Source of the DNA: an uncultured Clostridia bacterium
GTDB taxonomy: Bacteria; Bacillota; Clostridia; UBA1381
Reading direction: 5' to 3'
DNA length: 39,118 bases
Assembly (NCBI GenBank): GCA_959602045.1
Contig: CAUGRT010000027.1
Location: forward strand, 1-39,118
Shown here one piece after another: positions 30,499 to 39,118 of the stretch. The first letter of the stretch is position 1; every line of letters starts with the position of its first letter. The notes below the pieces were generated by a model. That model worked only from the letters and a program-made list of their open reading frames with translations, was not told the DNA's origin and made no database searches. Both the position numbers and the translations under genes were made by a program.

Positions 30499-32661
30499 AT
30501 GAAGATTATCAAGCGAAGCGGCTCAGAGGCAGGCTTTGATATTACCAAGATTATCGGCGCGGTCGAGCGTGCAAACAACGAAGTTTCGCGGCGGGATCGG
30601 CTGACCGAGGAACAAATCAAAGAGATATCCGCGAATGTAACGGATGAATGTATGAAAATGAATCACGCGGTCAGCGTGGAGGAAATACAAGATCTTGTGG
30701 AAAATCAAATCATGGACCGCAAGGCGTTTAATGTTGCAAGAAAATATGTGACCTACCGATACAAACGAGCATTGATACGAAAGTCCAACTCAACCGACGA
30801 TCGGATTTTGAGCCTGATTGAATGTGACAACGAAGAAGTCAAGCAGGAAAATTCAAACAAGAATCCGGTTGTAAACAGTGTGCAGAGAGATTACATGGCG
30901 GGCGAAGTATCAAAGGATATTACGCGCCGCCTTTTACTTCCCCAGGATATTGTCCGTGCGCATGAGGAGGGAATTATCCATTTCCATGATTCGGATTATT
31001 TTGCTCAGCACATGCACAATTGCTGTCTGGTTAATCTGGAGGATATGCTCCAAAACGGGACAGTAATCAGCGAAACGATGATTGAGCGGCCGAAAAGCTT
31101 TTCGACTGCGTGTAACGTTGCAACGCAGGCTATTGCGCAGATTGCCAGCTCCCAATACGGCGGACAAAGCATTACGCTTTCGCACTTAGCGCCGTTCGTG
31201 GATGTCAGCCGTCAAAAGCTCAGACGGATTGTAAAAGAGGAATTTGAGGCGGCAAATTTACCGCTTTCGGAAGACAAAATTAATGAAATTGCCGAGATGC
31301 GCGTTAAGGAAGAAATTCAGCGCGGCGTACAGATGATCCAGTATCAGGTCATTACCTTGATGACAACGAACGGTCAGGCGCCGTTTGTTACGGTATTCAT
31401 GTACTTAAATGAGGTTGAGGACGGACAGACACGGGACGACCTTGCGCTGATTATTGAAGAAATGCTGCGTCAGCGGCTGCTCGGCGTAAAGAATGAAAAG
31501 GGCGTTTACATTACGCCGGCATTCCCGAAGCTGATTTATGTCTTGGAGGAAGATAACATCCGCGAGGGCAGCAAGTACTGGCATATTACAGAGCTTGCGG
31601 CAAAGTGTACCGCAAAGCGCATGGTTCCGGACTATATTTCAGAAAAAGTCATGAAAGAATGCAAGGACGGAAACTGTTTCCCCTGCATGGGCTGCCGTTC
31701 TTTCCCGACAGTTTATAAGGACGAAAACGGAAAATACAAGTTTTACGGGCGGTTTAACCAGGGTGTTGTGACGATCAATCTGGTGGATGTGGCTTGTTCC
31801 TCCGAGGGGGATATGGATAAATTCTGGCAGATTCTTGACGAGCGTCTGGCATTGTGCAAAAAGGCGCTGATGTGCCGTCATGAGCGGTTAAAGGGTACCC
31901 CGTCGGATGTTGCGCCGATTCTGTGGCAGCATGGCGCACTGGCAAGACTGAAGAAAGGCGAAACGATTGATAAGCTGTTATTTAACGGATATTCAACGAT
32001 TTCTCTCGGTTATGCCGGACTGTACGAATGTACCAAATATATGACCGGAAAATCGCATACCGATCCGGTTGCGGCACCGTTTGCGCTGGAGGTTATGCAG
32101 CATTTGAATGACGCTTGTGAAAAGTGGAAAAAGGAAGAAAATATTGATTTCAGCCTTTACGGTACGCCGATGGAGTCCACAACCTATAAGTTTGCGAAAT
32201 GCCTGCAAAAGCGTTTCGGTATCATTCCGGGTGTAACGGATAAGAACTACATAACCAACAGCTATCATGTGCATGTAACGGAGGAAATCGACGCATTTTC
32301 CAAGTTGTCCATCGAAGCAAAATTCCAGAAGCTTTCGCCGGGCGGTGCGGTAAGCTATGTGGAGGTTCCGGATATGCAGAATAATATAGAAGCAGTGCTT
32401 GCCGTAATGCAGCATATTTACGATAATATTATTTATGCGGAGCTGAATACCAAGAGCGATTATTGCCAGGTATGCGGCTATGACGGAGAAATTCAGATCA
32501 CGAAGGACGAGCATGGCAAGTTGATTTGGGAATGTCCCAACTGCCATAACACCGATCAAGATAAAATGAATGTTGCGCGCCGTACCTGCGGATATATCGG
32601 AACACAGTTCTGGAATCAAGGACGGACGCAGGAAATTCAGGATCGGGTGATGCATCTGTGA
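30499..32661 (+). CDS. nrdD: Anaerobic ribonucleoside-triphosphate reductase
   Basis: The 720-residue class III reductase makes dNTPs under anoxia with a glycyl radical. The ATP-cone allosteric domain spans about 1-95 (IIKRSGSEAGFDITKIIGAVERA). The barrel follows (HFHDSDYF, MHNCCLVNLEDML, TACNVATQAIAQIASSQYGG). The zinc site is CQVC...CPNC near 655-680 and the radical Gly lies in RRTCGYIGTQFWNQGR close to the C-terminus. AAAGGGA precedes the ATG. nrdG overlaps its stop by 4 bp. Confidence 0.97.
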   Translation: MKIIKRSGSEAGFDITKIIGAVERANNEVSRRDRLTEEQIKEISANVTDECMKMNHAVSVEEIQDLVENQIMDRKAFNVARKYVTYRYKRALIRKSNSTDDRILSLIECDNEEVKQENSNKNPVVNSVQRDYMAGEVSKDITRRLLLPQDIVRAHEEGIIHFHDSDYFAQHMHNCCLVNLEDMLQNGTVISETMIERPKSFSTACNVATQAIAQIASSQYGGQSITLSHLAPFVDVSRQKLRRIVKEEFEAANLPLSEDKINEIAEMRVKEEIQRGVQMIQYQVITLMTTNGQAPFVTVFMYLNEVEDGQTRDDLALIIEEMLRQRLLGVKNEKGVYITPAFPKLIYVLEEDNIREGSKYWHITELAAKCTAKRMVPDYISEKVMKECKDGNCFPCMGCRSFPTVYKDENGKYKFYGRFNQGVVTINLVDVACSSEGDMDKFWQILDERLALCKKALMCRHERLKGTPSDVAPILWQHGALARLKKGETIDKLLFNGYSTISLGYAGLYECTKYMTGKSHTDPVAAPFALEVMQHLNDACEKWKKEENIDFSLYGTPMESTTYKFAKCLQKRFGIIPGVTDKNYITNSYHVHVTEEIDAFSKLSIEAKFQKLSPGGAVSYVEVPDMQNNIEAVLAVMQHIYDNIIYAELNTKSDYCQVCGYDGEIQITKDEHGKLIWECPNCHNTDQDKMNVARRTCGYIGTQFWNQGRTQEIQDRVMHL

Positions 32662-33176
32662 ATTACGGAGCAATCAAAAAGACCGATATTGCAAATGGCC
32701 CCGGAGTCCGCGTATCGCTGTTTGTTTCCGGCTGTACACATCAGTGCCCCGGATGCTTCAACTCGGTAGCGTGGGATTTCAACTACGGAACTGCTTTCGA
32801 TGAAACGGTGCAGGAGGAAATTTTTCATGCCCTTGCACCGCAATATATTTCCGGGCTTTCGGTACTCGGCGGAGAGCCGTTTGAGCCGGAAAATCAACGT
32901 GCATTGCTGCCGTTTTTACGCGAGGTGCGAAAGCGGTTTCCGGAGAAAAATATCTGGTTTTACAGCGGATATGTCTTTGAAACAGAGCTTTTGGGCGAAA
33001 GCCGCGCGCGCTGTGAAGTGACGGCAGAGCTTTTGTCAATGATTGATGTTTTGGTGGACGGAAGATTTGTAGAAGCCGAAAAGGATATTACGCTACGATT
33101 TAAAGGCTCGCGCAATCAGCGGATTATTGATGTACGGAAGTCGCTGGAATCGGGCGAAACCGTTGTAATCGGGTAA
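32658..33176 (+). CDS. nrdG: Anaerobic RNR activating enzyme (radical SAM)
   Basis: The 172-residue activase uses a [4Fe-4S] cluster and S-adenosylmethionine to create the glycyl radical on NrdD. CTHQCPGC is the CxxxCxxC cluster motif, ANGPGVRVSLFVSGC leads into it, and SVLGGEPFEPEN is the SAM-binding GGE motif. Its GTG start overlaps the nrdD stop, so the pair is translationally coupled. A strong terminator lies 11 bp downstream of the stop. Confidence 0.95.
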   Translation: MNYGAIKKTDIANGPGVRVSLFVSGCTHQCPGCFNSVAWDFNYGTAFDETVQEEIFHALAPQYISGLSVLGGEPFEPENQRALLPFLREVRKRFPEKNIWFYSGYVFETELLGESRARCEVTAELLSMIDVLVDGRFVEAEKDITLRFKGSRNQRIIDVRKSLESGETVVIG

Positions 33177-33186
33177 ATAAATAGTA

Positions 33187-33229
33187 AGCGCCGCAGCTCT
33201 CATTTTCAAGAGCTGCGGCGCTGTTTTTA
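33187..33229. terminator. Strong terminator between nrdG and SGNH gene
   Basis: AGCGCCGCAGCTCT/AGAGCTGCGGCGCT, a perfect 14 bp stem with 8 nt loop, followed by GTTTTTATT on the plus strand. It serves nrdDG and may also stop the convergent SGNH transcript. Confidence 0.92.
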
Positions 33230-34027
33230 TTATTCGCTGTAAGCATGCTGTTTTCCGATAAAACCGCATTGTGAGAAGTCGTCCGGGTTGTTTCGGATGA
33301 TGTAATCAATATAGGATTCCACCATCAGCGCGGTCAGACGGTAGCCGGAAACATTCAGATGACCGCCGACAAAGAAGCGTCTGCGAAATTCCTCATCATA
33401 CTTTGGTGCATATTTTCTGAAATCCAACAGATAGCAATTGGAGAATTTCTCCGCAATCTCATAAAGAAGCTTCGCATGCTGATCGTAGAGTGCGGATCTT
33501 TCTTCATCTTCGGTGGATTTCGGCATTGTCATCAAAAAGAACTTTGCGTTCGGTTCAATGGTCTTGTATTTGCTGATGATTGCACTGTACCAGCCGGCAA
33601 AGGTGGGCTTGTTCAGCGCATAATTGGTGGGGTGAATATCCTCGATTGAACCCAACTCCAAATCCTTGTTTAAAATCTGGGATACATCATTTACACCCAG
33701 CGCAATAATATAAGCCTGGCAGCGGAGCGCCGGATCCAAGAATCCCTGTGCAGCCGCATAACCGCTTATGTATTCTCTTGCGGTCATGCCGCCTCTGGAA
33801 AAGTTGTATACCTTGCAGCCTGCATCGCGGGCAATAAACTGTCCCCAGGAATATTCGAAATAATCATGATACCCTCTCTCGCCCAATTCCATAGACTCTA
33901 ATTCGCCGGAGGATAAGCTGTCGCCGATACAGCCGATCGTTCTGAAATCAGCGCAAAATCCGCCGTTGGAAACAAGATTGTCCAAAGGCTTTTCATCTGC
34001 ATTTGACATAAATTTTTTAATATCCAT
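33230..34027 (-). CDS. SGNH/GDSL-type hydrolase
   Basis: The 265-residue protein shows the SGNH blocks in order: IGCIGDSLSSGE with the nucleophile Ser, FSRGGMTAREY (block II Gly), IIALGVNDVSQ (block III Asn), and FFVGGHLNVSGYR with the catalytic His. The Asp usually three residues before that His is absent (FVGGH), so a Ser-His dyad is implied. It is cytosolic as read: no signal peptide. Substrate unknown (acyl ester or acetyl group). The start at 34027 follows GGAG by six nt. The minus-strand promoter is TTGACA (34098-34103), 17 bp, TATACT (34075-34080). Confidence 0.85.
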   Translation of the reverse strand: MDIKKFMSNADEKPLDNLVSNGGFCADFRTIGCIGDSLSSGELESMELGERGYHDYFEYSWGQFIARDAGCKVYNFSRGGMTAREYISGYAAAQGFLDPALRCQAYIIALGVNDVSQILNKDLELGSIEDIHPTNYALNKPTFAGWYSAIISKYKTIEPNAKFFLMTMPKSTEDEERSALYDQHAKLLYEIAEKFSNCYLLDFRKYAPKYDEEFRRRFFVGGHLNVSGYRLTALMVESYIDYIIRNNPDDFSQCGFIGKQHAYSE

Positions 34028-34262
34028 TTTTTTCTCCATTCTGCCGTTTGCCGCGGCATTGTATATTTTTTCCCAGTATAGCATATTCATTAAAAGATGT
34101 CAAGCCGCAAATTCAAACCATCTCAATGGATGAATTTTATTAAAAAAAATTCACAAATCATACTTTGGGATGATTACAAAACAATTAATATATGGTATAA
34201 TCATTTTATACTGATCCGAAATTTATGATAGAAGATTGTAAAACACGATTTTCTGAATGAAC

Positions 34263-34352
34263 TTTCATCTGTTTTTCAGTCTGCGGAGGCGAGTTCTACT
34301 CCGCGCAGCGTAGCGGATGTCTGAGCCGCAGCGGAATGAAAAACAGATGAAA
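34263..34352 (+). repeat. Palindromic repeat copy R5
   Basis: The core is at 34288-34327. Inner arms CTGCGG (34281) and CCGCAG (34326) and outer arms TTTCATCTGTTTTTCA (34263-34278) with TGAAAAACAGATGAAA (34337-34352) are all perfect. It sits between a promoter-like TTACAA-16 bp-TATAAT (34174-34201) and the start codon at 34408, so it would be a large hairpin in the regulator's mRNA leader. Confidence 0.9.
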
Positions 34353-34407
34353 ATACTTATCATAACATTCGGATAATTGAATTTTTTCGATGAAAGGGGA
34401 GAAGAAT

Positions 34408-36759
34408 TTGAAATCTGGCATTTTGATTAAGCCGGAGATCGCCGGGCAATTTCAAACGGTGATGGAACAGGGGAGAATTCTTTTTTTCAGCGCTCCATGC
34501 GGCTTTGGAAAAACCTGTGTTGCCACCGCGCTTTTAAAAGGGCGGCGCGTGCTTCAGTGTTCCGCGGAGGAAGACGATCTGACCGCAATAGCGGCTGACG
34601 CGTCTTGGGATATTTTACTGGTCGATCAGCTCCACATGCTGCAAGATATCGAGGGGCAGCAGGCATTGTGTACGCTGATCCGTGAGCATCCGGAAAAGCG
34701 GTTTGTGCTGTTGTCGCGGGGAATTGTGCCGGGATGGCTGATTGCTTTTCAGCTGGCAGGCATCATGCAGACGATTGACGCACACGCGCTGTTTTTTGAT
34801 CGGGAAACAACAGCGGCGGCATTTGCGGCTTATGGCGTAATGCTGTCGGAATCGGACTTGACGACGATTTTCCGTGAAACGCAGGGATATCCTTTGGCAG
34901 TGATTATTATAGCGCAGCGGATGGCGAACGGGGCAGCGTATGATCCCGAAACCCAAGAAGCGGTGCTGCACGAAATTTATCTTTATTTTGAAGAAGCGAT
35001 CTACCGCCGTTTTGATTTGCCGATGCGTCGGTTTTTACTGGATTTGGCACCGTTTGAAGAATTTTCAACAGATCTTGCAAAGATTGTAAGCGGAAACGTC
35101 AAGGCAGGTGAAATGTTGGCGCATGTTCGGCAAAATTCAACGATGTTTCTGCGCGGCGGACTGGATAAATTCAGCTTTTGGCCGATATTCAGAGATTTTT
35201 TGCTTTGGGAACAGGCGCACGAATATACAAATGAACAGCAATGCGGTCTTTACAGCCGTGCGGGGCTTTATTATGAGCTGCGCGAGGATTATGGCAGATC
35301 ACTGGAGTGCTACTCCAGGAGCGGCGAATATAATAAGGTTTCCGAGCTTTTGATAAAGAATGCGGAGCTTCATCCGGGAATGGGGCATTATAAGGAAATG
35401 GAGCGGTATTATCTTTCGCTGCCGGAGGAAAAGATCGCGGCGAGTCCGGCACTGATGCAGGGGGTGAGCATGCTGTGTTCACTGCGGATGGATTATAAGG
35501 AATCAGAGCGTTGGTATCAGGAGCTGGAACGGTTCGCTGCGGTACGGAAGAAAACGGACGCGGCGGCGCGAGAGGCGAGAAGCCGTTTGGCGTGGCTGGA
35601 TATTTCCCTGCCGCAAAGAGGGGTTTCTCATATGACGGAAACGATTTCCGCCGCCTTTCGGCTTATGATGAATCGGGAAATCAAGCTTTCGCCGTTTTCG
35701 GTAACAAGCACATTGCCCAGTCTGATGAACGGGGGCAAGGATTTTTCGGATTGGAGCAAGAAAGACGATTTACTGTATGCAACGATGCGGATTCCGGTCG
35801 AGGCTGTTTTGGGAAAGGACGGCGTTGGAATGGCGGATTGTGCGATTGCCGAAAGTAAGTTTGAAAAGGGCGAGGACGTATCAAGCCGCATGCTGACGCT
35901 GGTATCGAAAATCAGTGATGTTCAGAGCCGCGGAACGCCGGATATTGAGTTTGCCCTGGTGGGATTGCTCGCCAGACATCAGGTGGCTTGCGGTCGGGCG
36001 GAGGATGCCGCGCATACGGTTGAAGCGCTTCGCAACCGCTTTGCCGAGAATGAACAATCGCGGTTTTTTGCCAATATTGACGCGCTGCTGTGCCGCATTG
36101 CTCTGCGAACGGGAGATATGGAGTATGCGGAAAACTGGTATCGGCAAAAGGCACCGAAGGATTTGATTAATTTACAGGTCATGAAACGGTATCAATATTT
36201 CACGCAGGCAATGATGGAGCTGGCTTTGGGCGATGAGGACGCGGCATTGCTTACCCTTGCGCCGCTTGTTCCCTATTGTGCCGAGTGTGAACGGCATATT
36301 GATACGATTCATTTGAAACTGCTGACGGCGGAAATTAAGCGCCGTAAAGGGAATGAGGAATGGAAAGCGGAGATGCGGACGGCGATTGATATTGCGTCGG
36401 AGTATCATTTTATCCGCACGATCAGCATGTACGGCGCACTGGCACTGCCGCTGCTGACGGAATGTGATTGGTGCGGAGATGCGGCTTTTATGAAGCAGCT
36501 GCTTAAGGCAACGCGCGGTCAGGCGGTTTATTATCCGAATTTCATGAAACCCCGGCGCGGCATGTCGGAAAAGCTGACCGAAGCGGAGATGCAGGTTCTG
36601 CGCCTGCTTTGTGCCGATAAGAGTAATGCCGAAATCGGCGAAATTTTAGATATTCGGCTTGCAACGGTAAAAAGCCATGTGAGCCATATTTTGCAGAAGC
36701 TCGGCGTAAGCCGAAGAAGTGAAGCCAAGACCGCGGCGCAAAAGCTGCGGCTGATATAA
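34408..36759 (+). CDS. MalT-like STAND/LuxR transcriptional regulator
   Basis: The 783-residue regulator starts with a P-loop STAND ATPase (Walker A SAPCGFGKTCVA near 25, Walker B DILLVDQLHML near 70), then a winged-helix-like part and tetratricopeptide-type helical repeats (about 270-700). It ends in a LuxR HTH (LTEAEMQVLRLLCADKSNAEIGE..., VKSHVSHILQKLGVSRRSEA). Such proteins sense a ligand or partner with the repeats and activate nearby operons. I chose TTG 34408, with GGGGAG six nt upstream; the ATG at 34390 has no ribosome site. It is directly followed by the large secreted protein gene, its likely target or partner. Confidence 0.9.
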   Translation: MKSGILIKPEIAGQFQTVMEQGRILFFSAPCGFGKTCVATALLKGRRVLQCSAEEDDLTAIAADASWDILLVDQLHMLQDIEGQQALCTLIREHPEKRFVLLSRGIVPGWLIAFQLAGIMQTIDAHALFFDRETTAAAFAAYGVMLSESDLTTIFRETQGYPLAVIIIAQRMANGAAYDPETQEAVLHEIYLYFEEAIYRRFDLPMRRFLLDLAPFEEFSTDLAKIVSGNVKAGEMLAHVRQNSTMFLRGGLDKFSFWPIFRDFLLWEQAHEYTNEQQCGLYSRAGLYYELREDYGRSLECYSRSGEYNKVSELLIKNAELHPGMGHYKEMERYYLSLPEEKIAASPALMQGVSMLCSLRMDYKESERWYQELERFAAVRKKTDAAAREARSRLAWLDISLPQRGVSHMTETISAAFRLMMNREIKLSPFSVTSTLPSLMNGGKDFSDWSKKDDLLYATMRIPVEAVLGKDGVGMADCAIAESKFEKGEDVSSRMLTLVSKISDVQSRGTPDIEFALVGLLARHQVACGRAEDAAHTVEALRNRFAENEQSRFFANIDALLCRIALRTGDMEYAENWYRQKAPKDLINLQVMKRYQYFTQAMMELALGDEDAALLTLAPLVPYCAECERHIDTIHLKLLTAEIKRRKGNEEWKAEMRTAIDIASEYHFIRTISMYGALALPLLTECDWCGDAAFMKQLLKATRGQAVYYPNFMKPRRGMSEKLTEAEMQVLRLLCADKSNAEIGEILDIRLATVKSHVSHILQKLGVSRRSEAKTAAQKLRLI

Positions 36760-36773
36760 TTAGGAGGTTGAAC

Positions 36774-39118
36774 GTGAAAAAGAAGTTTCTAAGCTTATTG
36801 CTTTGCAGCAGTATTCTTTCAATGTTATTCCCTGTATCCGCCATACAGGTTCATGCGGAGGAAGATGTGGGGGGAAAGCTCAAGGTTCCGATTTTGAACG
36901 CGAGCAATTATAACGACTCAAATTTATTTAATAAGTATGTAAAAAATACGCCGGGAAACTGGTGGACGACCAGCCCGACGCTTTCGGCAGGACCGCTGTT
37001 CAAGGTTACGGGGCAGTATAATTCGCGGTATATGTACAGCGTGGGATTTAATGAGAAATCCGATACGATGTCCATGATGTATCTGACAACCTGGCTTCGC
37101 CAATCCGGGAATGATCGCTGGTCGGCAGAGTTCAAGATGAAGTATCCGTCCTATGATTTCCGGAATTTGCTGGATACGGGACAGATTCAGATGAAGTTCG
37201 GCGCAAAGTTCGCTAATTATGGCAACAGTCAGCCCTCCATGAAATTTAAGGGACGGGGGATTGACGGATCATCGCTGCCCAATAATGCGACGGTAGTGAA
37301 AGAAAGCAGCTGGATGTCGGTTACGAAAGAGGATTTAATCAATGATTCTATCGTTATGAGCGGCGGCAAGGGCGGCGATAAGGCGGTGGTTTCCAGACCT
37401 TATGTTTTGTTTGCGGATATGACAAGACCGACGATTCAAGCCGCAAGTGCCGGGAACGACTCGATTTTTCTGGATTTTGGTGAGCCGCTCCGGAAACTGG
37501 GCAATGTTAGCGATATGACGCTGAAGCTTCGCGCGAGCAATCTTGAAAGCGGCGTTGAAAATATTTCACTGACCGCAACGGCGCTGCGCATAACAAATAA
37601 CGGTATTCTCTTTACCATCGACAATCCGGATAATATCCGACAATACCAGATTACGCGGATTGACGAATTTCAATGCCGTTCGAACGAATACAAGGGTCAG
37701 ATGTACGGAATTTCACTGGCGGATAATTATCTGTATTCAAGCTCTGCCTTTTATGGAACGGAGTATAAAAAGGTGGATAATGCGCCGAAGCTGATTGACG
37801 AGTATTTTACCGCCAATACGCCGGTTACGGATATGGCAGGAAACAGCCTGTCAATCGGCAAGAAGGATTTGACGCCATTTTCGTTGATTGTGGATAAAGT
37901 TGCACCGGAAATTGACAGTGTGGAGATTGCCGGAAGTATGATCAACGCGAACACAACGGAATATGATTTATCGAAATATTCCCAGGCATCCGATTGGCCG
38001 GAGGATATTGACCGCAGCAGCATCTTTGCCGGCGTGGGCGATACGGTGACTTTTTCAATGATAACTACGAAAAAAATCACTCGCGGCAAATCCGGCTCAA
38101 TATGTGCTGTGCTGAATATTGAAGACAACGGCAGCCCGGTGGAGCTTGTTGCGGAGAAAATGGAAAATACTTATGATGGTGTGAATAAACGAGAGGCAAC
38201 CAAGATTACCTTTCAACCGATCACCATCACCGAATCTATGACTGCTAAGGATGCGAATACGCCAATCAAGCCGATTCGGATTGAGGTGAAGAATATATGG
38301 GATTTACACAACAACTCGATGAAATCCAAAGAGCTGACGTGTGTTCCCAGACAGCAGATTTATCTGGATAATATCGCGCCGCAAGTGACCGCGGATTCAC
38401 CGACCGGTAATATTAACGAGGGTGAGTTCTGTGTGCCGATTACCTTTAATGACGGTGAGGGCGCAGGGATTGTGTCGGGATTTGTCGGATTGACGGCAGA
38501 TTTTGCCTGGGTTTATGATGGAGATCGGCAGCATACGTTCCAATATGCCATTACTTATTCTCCGGAAGCGCCAAAGGCGGAGGATTACAAAACCGCGCAG
38601 TTGAACCCTGCCGATCAGCCGGCATGGAATCGCTTGAATCTGCCGGTCAGCGAGTATTATCTGCATATTAAAACCGATGCGGATGAAATCAAAAATACCA
38701 AGCTGATTGTTCGGGCGAATGACTGGGCAGGAAATATCGGGAATGAGGAAGTTTCGCTTGAAACCATCAATATTGACCGAACCGCGCCGGAGGTTGCACT
38801 GGTTTCGGTGAATACCGAATATCAGGACAATACGGCGAAAATCACCGCAAAGGTGCGTGTGGACGATTTTAATACGGAGGGCTTGAGAGCCGAATATCAG
38901 ATCGTGGATAAGGGTGCTGCGGCGGACGATTCCAAGTGGGAGTCGGCGGAGCTGGCTGACGGCGTTTTTGAAGCCGGGGAAACATTGAGCGAAGCGCAGA
39001 AATATGAGCGTGATTTCCTTGTAAGAGCAACGGATAACAAGGGGAATGTTTCGAAAATCGAGCGATATGCGGCGACGGCTGATTTAACAAAGGCAAAAGC
39101 AAAGTATACGGTTGTCAG
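36774..39118 (+). CDS. Large secreted protein with Ig-like repeats (3' end outside window)
   Basis: At least 781 residues, open to the window edge. A GTG start (36774) follows TAGGAGG by six nt. A signal peptide is clear (MKKKFLSLLLCSSILSMLF, cleavage near VHA|EE). The region after it is beta-rich. From about residue 370 it has bacterial Ig-like units, each opened by a D-x-x-AP motif: VDKVAPEIDSV, LDNIAPQVTAD and IDRTAPEVALV. Such repeats form stalks of surface or wall proteins; an anchor (SLH or other) would lie beyond the edge. It begins 14 bp after the LuxR-type regulator and is likely co-transcribed. Confidence 0.88.
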   Translation, partial: MKKKFLSLLLCSSILSMLFPVSAIQVHAEEDVGGKLKVPILNASNYNDSNLFNKYVKNTPGNWWTTSPTLSAGPLFKVTGQYNSRYMYSVGFNEKSDTMSMMYLTTWLRQSGNDRWSAEFKMKYPSYDFRNLLDTGQIQMKFGAKFANYGNSQPSMKFKGRGIDGSSLPNNATVVKESSWMSVTKEDLINDSIVMSGGKGGDKAVVSRPYVLFADMTRPTIQAASAGNDSIFLDFGEPLRKLGNVSDMTLKLRASNLESGVENISLTATALRITNNGILFTIDNPDNIRQYQITRIDEFQCRSNEYKGQMYGISLADNYLYSSSAFYGTEYKKVDNAPKLIDEYFTANTPVTDMAGNSLSIGKKDLTPFSLIVDKVAPEIDSVEIAGSMINANTTEYDLSKYSQASDWPEDIDRSSIFAGVGDTVTFSMITTKKITRGKSGSICAVLNIEDNGSPVELVAEKMENTYDGVNKREATKITFQPITITESMTAKDANTPIKPIRIEVKNIWDLHNNSMKSKELTCVPRQQIYLDNIAPQVTADSPTGNINEGEFCVPITFNDGEGAGIVSGFVGLTADFAWVYDGDRQHTFQYAITYSPEAPKAEDYKTAQLNPADQPAWNRLNLPVSEYYLHIKTDADEIKNTKLIVRANDWAGNIGNEEVSLETINIDRTAPEVALVSVNTEYQDNTAKITAKVRVDDFNTEGLRAEYQIVDKGAAADDSKWESAELADGVFEAGETLSEAQKYERDFLVRATDNKGNVSKIERYAATADLTKAKAKYTVV

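Overview
The window looks like a chromosome segment of an anaerobic, low-to-medium GC Bacillota of class Clostridia. The signs are strong Shine-Dalgarno sequences, sigma-A promoters with 17 bp spacers, an S-layer-homology (SLH) protein, an oxygen-sensitive class III ribonucleotide reductase, and clostridial families such as VTC/DUF4956, DUF5684 and MATE. I cannot name a genus from sequence reading alone.

Layout. 0.1-6.3 kb holds a DagK/YegS-type lipid kinase, divergent from a MATE exporter, ruvX, polyphosphate kinase (ppk) and 6-phosphofructokinase. 6.6-10 kb is a highly expressed SLH surface protein with tandem promoters and a long leader. 10.33-19.40 kb is a ~9.1 kb integrative element inserted in the 3' end of a tRNA-Thr(GGT) gene. 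It has 47 bp direct repeats, 11-bp-phased candidate integrase arm sites at both ends, a tyrosine recombinase with an embedded HTH, a repressor facing an oppositely transcribed xis/replication/sigma-factor operon, and an RNA-rich cargo. 19.5-34.1 kb returns to chromosomal genes: a second MATE, DUF5684, an S26-like peptidase, a two-component system, a VTC-domain protein, DUF4956, PepD, a GH3 lipoprotein, nrdDG and an SGNH hydrolase. 34.4 kb to the end holds a MalT-like STAND/LuxR regulator followed by a large secreted Ig-like protein cut by the window edge.

Four things stand out. (1) The element carries three small hydrophobic peptide genes (20-22 aa), each facing a convergent antisense RNA with its own promoter: three type I toxin-antitoxin-like loci within about 2.2 kb. 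(2) It carries two copies of a structured RNA. Three stems and a loop-loop kissing interaction are kept by compensatory changes between the copies, and both copies have the same promoter. (3) A palindromic repeat occurs five times in chromosomal intergenic regions. Its ~40 nt core is nearly constant while its long flanking arms differ from copy to copy yet stay self-complementary. (4) The divergent response-regulator and VTC promoters both carry TTTAAG-N5-TTTAAG exactly 10 bp before the -10 box, a Pho-box-like layout. This suggests that the two-component system activates itself and the polyphosphate-polymerase-like VTC gene.

Working together: ppk and the VTC gene hint at polyphosphate handling under two-component control. 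nrdDG carries two NrdR-like boxes 31 bp apart. The mobile element has its own lysogeny-type switch, replication genes and sigma factor, but no visible capsid, relaxase or type IV secretion genes, so it resembles a satellite or a cryptic integrative island.
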